From the NCBI RefSeq assembly GCF_037893015.1, contig NC_133661.1, forward strand, positions 181,948,508 to 182,012,507: DNA of 64,000 bases. The letters are read 5' to 3'. The translations under genes were made by a program, and so were the position numbers. Within the stretch, counting starts at the first letter, position 1. Every line of letters begins with the position of its first letter. Below the pieces are notes generated by a model. It worked only from the letters and a program-made list of their open reading frames with translations. It was not told the origin of the DNA and did not search any database. Source of the DNA: Macrotis lagotis (taxonomy: Eukaryota > Chordata > Mammalia > Peramelemorphia > Peramelidae). Shown here piece after piece: positions 57,197 through 64,000 of this stretch.

Positions 57197-58739
57197 CATT
57201 TGTGGCCATCTTTCTTTTATTCTTGTCCATGACTTTTCCCCTCCCCTCCAAACCAAGCAATTCCCCCTTTCTGTTTTCCCCATATCTGCAAGGCTATTCT
57301 TGCTTGGGAAGTGAGTCCCAAAGATCCTGGGATGACTTGAAGCCATTAGCTCTGGGTTTATCCCCATATTTTAGCTTCTCCAAAAGATTTGTAAACCTGT
57401 TCAGTCTGGACAGCTGCAAAAAAGGGAAGATTTCCCTGACAAGCAGGGGTGTGAGATACTAGAGCAGGTGTCTGAGGGGCCTTGTAGGGGTCTTTAAGGA
57501 CAGCAGAGATTTCCAGCTGTCTGGGATAGCTTAGGTGGAATAGAAAGACTGGGAGAAACAAATTCGATGACTCCTAGAAAGTTTCTGCTATCCCCAGTAT
57601 GATTAGGCCCCAAGGTATTGGGATTAATTGGAGAACAAAAATGAGAAACCTTTCTTTTTTCCTGCCTCTCCCAGCAGGCTAATAGCTCCAAAACCAAGAA
57701 TTCAACCACAAATTTCATTTGGGTAAATAAAGTTTGATAGGCCTATGTTGAATAAAATGTAGAAAGGTAAGGTCTCAATCCTATCATAAAGGAAACAAAA
57801 GACACCCATAATTAGGACACTGACTTTGAAATGAACAAGTTATCACCTGAGATCTTCTCTTGGACCTGTCCCTCAGGCTAGAAGAGAACAGGGAGGGAGG
57901 TCTCCTATGTCTGAAAAGTTTAAAGGGACAGAAGGAAAGCATTTTGGAATTCCTTGACCTCTTTAATATATTTGACCTTTCTACAAAAAGTCTTTGCAGA
58001 ACCAAATTCAGAATCATTGGAACCTTTCCCAGTGTGTTTGCCACCAGCAAAGTCAACTAGATCAACCAACAATTCTATGAGGCTAATGGTACAAGTAATA
58101 TGGTTTTCATTTTATGGAATGATGAAGATGATGAGGAAACTGAAGCTCCAACAGGTTAATTGAATTGCCCAGGATCACCTGTCAGTAACTATCTGATGGA
58201 GAAGTCAAAACAGGTCTCCTGGCCCTACCCCCATTATACCATCCTGCCTCTTCTCTAGATCAATCCTCTCTGATGTCCAAAGGGATAAGAGATTTTTAAA
58301 GTGAATTAATCCACACTAGATGGGAAGATATGTTCAGGTAAGGGGGCTTTCAAATTAGACCATCTGAAATATCAGACCAAAGAAAGAGCTGGAAGGGAAC
58401 TCAGACATCCCATTGACACAGAGTCACCCTTGCCAGTACCAACTGTATGAAAGATCATGATATAGAATCATGGAGACATGGGACCATGAAGTCTAATTCA
58501 ATCCAACCCTCTTCCACTAACAGACACTGGCTATTTTCCTTTGGAGAGGGGAGCATTGATTTCTCTGCAACACCAACTTTCCTTTCTGCCCAAGAGCAGA
58601 AACTACTTGTTAAGAAGTGGAATGGATAGAAGTAGCTTTGATGGAGAGATCTGCTAAAACTCTCCTCTATAGCCCTTTGGGGAATTCAAGGTTTCTTGGA
58701 TAACAAAAGGAGAAACTGAAATTTGGAGAGATTAATTGT
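57197..58739. other. Unique DNA upstream of MYH7
   Basis: No exon recognised. Contains a MIR-like piece near 58120-58250 and isolated MCAT-like GGAATG cores at 58116 and 58619. Confidence 0.35.
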
Positions 58740-58975
58740 AATGGAAACAAGCATCCAGACTAGGAACCCAAAAACCTGGATTCTAGTCCTATTTCTGCCT
58801 CTAATGAGCTCAAGTGCAAGCTTTACTGAATCACTTATCCTTGGATCTCAATTTCCTCATCTGTAAAATGAAGGTAGCAGTGCCTGCATAGGTCTTGTGA
58901 AAATAAGAGTGATGTGGGTAAAGCATTTTGTGATCCATAAAAGGACTCTAAATAAATGTCTTCTAGCTAAAGCCT
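58740..58975 (+). mobile_element. MIR-type SINE
   Basis: aacctggattctagtcctat, ctcaatttcctcatctgtaa, aaagcattttgtgatccata. Confidence 0.7.
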
Positions 58976-59215
58976 CTTCCAGTTCTGAAATTCTACAAGC
59001 CTTTATAAAGTGACTAAATAAGTTAGGGACAGAGATAGAGTTCCTATCCCTATAATTCCCACGTAACACCCTTTCTCTTTCAGAACTCCATACTTCCTTC
59101 TAGACGTCCCCTTCTAGCTGCTTTTACTATGTCACCTCTTTCCCCCTTTTTTCTCCTTCCCACCCCAGCCCTCCCTCCTCTGCTCCTCCCCAACTCCTCC
59201 ATCATTTAGTTTTTT

Positions 59216-60262
59216 TAGAAAGATTATATTTATTTTGAATTTTACAATTTCCCCTCATTCTTGCTTTCCTCCCCCTACCCCCCACAGAAGGCAGTCTGTT
59301 AGTCTTTACATTGTTTCCATGACATACACTGATCTAAGTTGAATGTGATAAGAGAGAAATCATATCCTTAAAGGAACAAAAATAAAGTATAAGAGATAAG
59401 CAAAATTACATAATAAGATAACAGGTTTTTTCCTAAATTGAAGGTAATAGTCTTTGGTCTTTGTTCAAACTCCACCGTTCTTTCTCTGGATACAGATGGT
59501 ATTCTCCATCTCAGATAGTCCAAAATTGTCCCTGATTGTATTGTTGCACTGATGGAATGAACAAGTCCATCAAGGCTTTTTTTTTTTTTTTTGCAAGGCC
59601 ATGGGGTTAAGTGGCTTGCCCAAGGCCACACAGCTAGGTAATTATTAAGTGCTAAGGCCACATTTGAACTCAGGTTCTCCTGACTCCAGGGCTAGTGCTC
59701 TATCCACTCTGCCACCTAGCTGCCCTCCATCAAGGCTGATCATCACCCCCATGCTGCTGTTAGGGTGTACAGTGTTTTTCTGGTTCTGTTCATCTTGCTC
59801 AGCATCAGTTCATGCAAATCCTTCCAGGCTTCCCTGAATTCCCATCCCTCCTGGTTTCTAATAGAACAATAGTGTTCCATGACATACATATACCACAGTT
59901 GTTAAGCCATTGCCCAATTGAAGGAGTCATTTAATTTCCAATTCTTTGCCACCACAAACAGGGCTGCTATGAATATTTTTGTACAAGTGATGTTTTTACC
60001 CTTTTTCATCATCTCTTCAGAGTACAGACCCAGTAGTGGTATTGATGGATCAAAGGTATGCACATTTTTATTGCCCTTTGGACATATAATTCCAAATTGC
60101 TCTCCAGAAAGGTTGGATCAATTCACAGCTCCACCAACAATGCATTAGTGTCCCAGATTTCCCACATCCCTTCCAACATTGATCATTGTCCTTTCTAGTA
60201 ATATTAGCCAGTCTGAGAGGTATGAGGTACTCAGAGATGCTTTAATTTGCATTTCTCTAATA
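59216..60262 (-). mobile_element. L1 3' end with target duplication
   Basis: Reversed L1 3' UTR and ORF2 end, split by a SINE. CATCATTTAGTTTTT at 59200 and CATCATTTAATTTTT at 60263 are the duplicated target with one change. Same subfamily as 54093-54816. Confidence 0.9.
59578..59726 (-). mobile_element. SINE inside L1
   Basis: Reverse SINE. ccatcaaggct on both sides (59567-59577 and from 59727). Confidence 0.93.
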
Positions 60263-60829
60263 CATCATTTAATTTTTAAAAAAATTTTTGCACCATCACT
60301 TCCCAATATCTACAAGATCCATATGGTAGGTATTTACTAATTACTTGTTCCCTTGACCAATAAAATTCTCCTTTCTAATAAAAAGTACAGTTGGACAAAG
60401 TAAATCCATTCCCTGGCCATCTCTGACATCCTGTAGCTTATTCTGCACCTCCAGCCCCACCATTGTCAAGAAGTATGATTCACATTCTAAAGTCAGGACT
60501 AGTCATTACATTCAAATTACTTGCATCTTCCTTTTTGCCCATTTATTTCATCTAGATTTTTTAGTTGTGAATTTATTAATTAGCAAAAAACAAACATATC
60601 AATAGCAAAAACCAAACATATCAATATACAAAAGTTCAAGAAAAAAAGGATTGTATGAGAAGCTGTTATCTTTTGATGATGTTTCCTTCTACATTATTGT
60701 GCATAAAGTCTTCTCCATTCTGCATTTTTCATTCTGGGTCAGTCCAAACAAATTCTCAAAGTTTCTCTGAATTCCTCTCTTTTCACTGTTTTTTTTCCCC
60801 TGTATATAAAAGAAACAAAAATCATAGAG

Positions 60830-61065
60830 GTAGCAGGATTGGCATAGTGGATAGATGCTGTACTGAGTTTAAATCCAGTCTCAGACTTGAGTATATGATT
60901 CTGGACAAGTTATTTAACTTCTGTATGCCTCAGTTTCTTCAACTATAAAAGGGAGTTAATAATAAGCATCTACCCCCAGGATTATTGTGAGGGTCAAATG
61001 AGAAGATAATAAAAAGCATTTAGCACAGTGCTGGCAATATTTATCAAATATTCATTTCCTTTTCC
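60830..61065 (+). mobile_element. MIR-type SINE
   Basis: ggattggcatagtggataga, gattctggacaagttattta, cctcagtttcttcaactata, gcatttagcacagtgctggc. The stretch 60263-60829 before it shows no recognised feature. Confidence 0.7.
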
Positions 61066-61134
61066 CTAGATTCAAGTGAGATAATGTATTTAAATGAGTA
61101 GATACTATAGAAATATCTATTTCTCTTTCCTCTA

Positions 61135-61315
61135 TTGCATGGATGAGGAACCTTTTTCCTGCCAACAGCCATTTGGATATTTATAACAACTTTTGAGGGC
61201 TATACAAAATTATCAACTTAAAAATTAGCCTGCTATAGTAGATCAAACAATTAATTCCTAGATTTATTGAATTTCGAGTCCCATCTGTGGTTGCCATGGC
61301 AATGGTCATTCCCCA
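61135..61315 (+). repeat. Marsupial interspersed repeat, possibly hAT-like
   Basis: ggatgaggaacctttttcct, gccatttggatatttataac, aattatcaacttaaaaatta is a repeat I know from marsupial DNA. The class is uncertain. Confidence 0.4.
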
Positions 61316-61319
61316 CCCC

Positions 61320-61750
61320 TACTTTATTGTATAATAATATTCTATTATATTCATGCACCACAATTTGTTCAGCTATTTCTCAAACAATAGGCACTTAATT
61401 TACTTCCAACTCCACAAAAGAATTCCTATAAATTTTCTTTCTTTTAAAAAAAAATTATTTATTTAAGGCAATGGGGTTAAGTGACTTGACCACCATCACA
61501 CAGCTAGGCAGTTATTAAATGTCTGAGGTCAAATTTGAACTCAGGTTTTCTTGACCCTAGAGCAAGCACTCTATCCATTATGCCACCTAGCTGCCCTTTA
61601 TAAATTTTCAAGCATATAAGGGGCTCTTTCTCCTATATACTTGCCTAATATAGTATTAATAGGACATAGTATATATACATTTGAGCATATACTTCCAAAT
61701 TGTTCTTCAAAATGGCTGGGTCACTTTAGAGCTCTTCCAACAGTCAACTC
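61320..61750 (-). mobile_element. Old L1 ORF2 end split by a SINE
   Basis: ttctattatattcatgcacc, aacaataggcacttaattta before, and atacttccaaattgttcttc after the SINE. Confidence 0.6.
61450..61597 (-). mobile_element. SINE about 0.7 kb upstream of MYH7
   Basis: Diverged reverse SINE. (c/t)(c/t)tataaattttc on both sides. Confidence 0.85.
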
Positions 61751-61962
61751 GCTTTTGACATTCAGCTCCCCATGCTCAAGTCATAAAGTTGGAAGAAAGA
61801 TCCAGGAATGTGGAACAAGGAGACTACAGTGAGGGGCAGTGACAGAGCTAGGGGCTTGAAGGGGGTAGAGATGGTGGAAAGTCTAGTCCTGGAGACTCCA
61901 GAGTGAGGTTTTGGGAGAGTCTGCCTGTTTTCTCTCCTTTCTGGTGGGTTCCCTACTCCTGC

Positions 61963-62105
61963 CAGCTGTGGAATGTGAGGCTTGGCCAGGGAGATATTTT
62001 TGCTCCCTTTGGAGCTGCCCCCGCCCTCTGGAACTCAGACCCTGCGAGATCTCCATGCCATAACAATGACGACCACTTCCAATTGTTTCCTATCCCTCGG
62101 GGGGT

Positions 62106-62142
<37 letters not shown>

Positions 62143-62267
62143 GAACATTGCTTGGAAAGGGGGGAGGGGGACTGGGGAAAATGCTTCTGGTGACAACAGC
62201 CCTTTCTAAATCCGGCCAGGGACGGGGTGCGGGTGGGGGTGGGAGCACCCTTCAGTTCCATATATAA
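61963..62267 (+). promoter_or_regulatory. MYH7: MYH7 proximal promoter
   Basis: In order: E-box CAGCTG (61963-61968); distal MCAT TGGAATGT (61969-61976); A/T-rich element GGAGATATTTTT (61990-62001); proximal MCAT-like CCATGCCAT (62053-62061); a G run (62106-62141); a CACCC box near 62246; and TATA box TATATAA (62261-62267). As I recall, rat beta-MHC has distal MCAT at -290/-284, the A/T-rich element GGAGATATTTTT at -269/-258 and proximal MCAT at -210/-203; the first spacing (15) is identical here and the second (52 versus 48) nearly so. Bound in other mammals by TEAD, MEF2 and related factors. NGDN head-to-head agrees with human synteny. MYH6 is the main alternative. Confidence 0.82.
62106..62141 (+). 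repeat. Poly-G tract of 36 in the MYH7 promoter
   Basis: After gggggg-t there are 36 uninterrupted G, followed by agaacattg. It lies between the proximal MCAT and the TATA box. Confidence 0.9.
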
Positions 62268-62290
62268 GGCCCCTGAGACCAGCGCTGGCT

Positions 62291-62344
62291 GCTTCCACAT
62301 TCTTCTCTCCTTCTCTCTCTCTCTGTCTGACTTGCTAATCTCAG
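62291..62344 (+). other. MYH7: MYH7 exon 1, non-coding (predicted)
   Basis: The start is placed about 30 bases after the TATA box. The exon reads tgcttccacattcttctctc and ends ctaatctcag|GTAGGA. A second donor candidate GTG|GTAAGC lies 9 bases further (62353). Known MYH7 genes have untranslated first exons with the ATG in exon 3, which fits the absence of an ATG frame here. Confidence 0.65.
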
Positions 62345-62552
62345 GTAGGAGTGGTAAGCCTATGACCTTCCTCTGATGTGCCTGGGCCACCAAGGATTGG
62401 GAAGGGGCAGAAGGTGGTCACAGGGAAGGGATTGGCTTAGACAGATAAGTCTACTGATCCCTGTGGGTCTGTGCACCTCTGCAGGTGTATCTAAAAGGTG
62501 AAGGATAATTATATATAATGATTCTATGGGATCCTATTTATGATGAGGAGGG

Positions 62553-62553
<1 letters not shown>

Positions 62554-62596
<43 letters not shown>
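62554..62596. repeat. (TG)n microsatellite in MYH7 intron 1
   Basis: About 21 TG units. Confidence 0.95.
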
Positions 62597-62598
<2 letters not shown>

Positions 62599-63169
62599 TT
62601 CTGAGGGAATTGTGAGCATGTGGAGAGAGGTTTTTCCAAGAAAATTACGTCCCAGGTAAACCACATGTCACATATTAAATATATTAGGTGTGGGTGGAAA
62701 TTACATGTGAAATTTTATTTGTATAAATTTGTGGATTGATGTCATGATAAATTGTTTTAGAGAAGGGTATTTACAAACATGTGTCTCTATGGGTATGTCC
62801 CCTCTTTATGAAGTAAGGATAGGATAGAGAATGAGATTTTTTTTTATAATTTATTATACTTGTTGAACCCCTGAAAGTATGGAACACATAAAAACATGTA
62901 TCCAGGTATGTATAATGTATTCCTATGGGTATTATGTATTAACCCCACCTGCATGTATGTATTTGTATGACATCAGGTATACATGGGATATAGATCAGGG
63001 ATATAGATCAAGATTGAGATAGATATTGAAACTCAGATATAGATCTATATCCCCGAGCACATGTTTATACTCGGTGACATCCATATATGCACACAAGTAG
63101 GATTCATGTATGTGTGTGCATGCACATGCATGTGTTATATATATATATGGAATAATACTGGTCTTGGAG

Positions 63170-63385
63170 TCAGAAAGCCTGAATCTAAGAAAATACACTG
63201 GATTTGGAGTCAGACTATTTGGATTTGACTCCAACTTCTGCTACTTATTATGTATGTGACCCTGGAAAAGTCATCAAACCTTTTTAGATCTCGGTTTCCT
63301 CATCTGAAAAACAGAAAGCCTTAGATAAGTTGATCTTTTAAATTCTTTCCAGCTTTAGATCCCATTGACCCTATGACTTGAATAG
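63170..63385 (+). mobile_element. MIR-type SINE
   Basis: actggatttggagtcagact, tatgtgaccctggaaaagtc, ctcggtttcctcatctgaaa. Confidence 0.7.
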
Positions 63386-64000
63386 AATTTATAATCTATA
63401 CAGCCCTGAGCAAATCACTCAACTTTTCTGTCTCATTTTCTATATTTATTTTTGAAAAAAAAATATGACTCCTCTATTCCCTAGTTTCTAGGGCTGTGGG
63501 TGAAAGGTTTTGCAAACTTGAAAGCATTATAAAATCAGGAGGTTGTAGTAGCCCTAGCAGCAGTAGCTGTAATAGTAAAGTATTTTTCCCATAGCACCCC
63601 ATGGAGCTGGGCAATGAAAATGTTTTTGCTCCCTTTTAACAGATGAGGGAACTGAGAAACAAGGTAGTTAAGTGACATGTCCAAAATTACACAACTAATT
63701 AATGAAGAGCTGGGATTTGACCTCTTGTTTCCTTACTACAAATTCAGCTCTAACTCCTAATGGTCATTATGTAACTATGTCAACAAGAGATATATGAGTC
63801 TTCTTGGTGAGTTTGTTGGGGAGGGATGGTGTCTGGATGTGTGACTTCCTCCTTGTGGGGAAATCATAGTGTGATAACAACTTTCACTGATGGAGATTGG
63901 CAAGACCAGTAGCATTCCCTAGAGCACTAAGAGGCTGAGGGATCAGGCTCAGGCTCATATAGTCAAAATGAATGGAAGGCAGGGTTTGAATTCAAGTCTT

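Larger units (their letters stand above)
62345..64000 (+). other. MYH7: MYH7 intron 1 (to window end)
   Basis: No coding exon is seen. It contains a (TG)n run at 62554-62596 and MIR-like pieces at about 63170-63385 and 63640-63730. Exon 2, also untranslated in known MYH7 genes, could be present but cannot be picked out by eye. Confidence 0.55.

Noticed and set aside
61290-61303. RFX X-box-like palindrome GTTGCCATGGCAAT
   Set aside because: It fits the motif at 13 of 14 positions, but lies inside an interspersed marsupial repeat, so the match is probably a property of that repeat.
377-61597. tRNA genes suggested by A/B-box-like sequences
   Set aside because: All such matches are SINE heads with SINE bodies and target duplications. 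No cloverleaf-capable tRNA was found.
61903-62393. Gly-rich and Pro-rich frames across the poly-G tract
   Set aside because: They arise from the G run in the MYH7 promoter and cross the TATA box and exon 1.

Overview
The window is nuclear DNA from a marsupial. It is full of one tRNA-derived SINE family with the marsupial consensus (head ggcagctaggtggcgcagtgg, B box gttcaaatc, end cattgccttgcaaaaa), about 29 copies counted by eye, plus marsupial-type L1, RTE, HAL1-like, L2, MIR and hAT-like repeats and long CA/TG microsatellites. The SINE variant looks more like the Australian (dasyurid-type) SINE than the Monodelphis one, but the species call is weak.

Two host genes can be supported. NGDN (neuroguidin) is on the minus strand: all 11 coding exons can be placed between 20912 (ATG) and 14302 (stop). 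Together they encode 315 residues, the same length as I recall for human neuroguidin. Its CpG-island promoter at about 20.9-21.9 kb has a perfect CRE and five CCAAT boxes. At the right edge, on the plus strand, is the promoter and first non-coding exon of what I identify as MYH7 (slow/beta cardiac myosin heavy chain): two MCAT elements, an A/T-rich element and a TATA box with the spacing known from other mammals. The head-to-head order NGDN <- -> MYH7 is the human 14q11.2 arrangement, which supports both calls. MYH7 coding exons lie beyond the window.

Layout: 0-14 kb, downstream of NGDN, has few transposons and holds a perfect CTCF core match at 13.83 kb. 14.2-20.9 kb is NGDN, with MIR, L2, hAT-like MITE and SINE insertions in introns. 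20.5-21.9 kb is the CpG island. 22.5-27.5 kb is one nearly full-length RTE LINE (minus) split by an L1 fragment and two SINEs. 28-46 kb is layered L1, L2, CR1-like and SINE debris, including a complete ORF1-only HAL1-like insertion with 16-bp target-site duplications (38.76-41.52 kb). 46-62 kb is the MYH7 upstream region, where two unique-sequence pockets carry clustered muscle transcription-factor motifs (48.05-48.12 kb: MEF2, GATA, MCAT; 57.14-57.20 kb: CArG, E-box, MEF2).

The most interesting observations are these two candidate muscle enhancers, a 36-nt G run inside the otherwise conserved MYH7 promoter, the complete HAL1-like element, and the NF-Y/CRE array of the NGDN promoter. I found no endogenous retrovirus, CRISPR array or novel protein-coding system. 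Most other open frames are short and overlap repeats.
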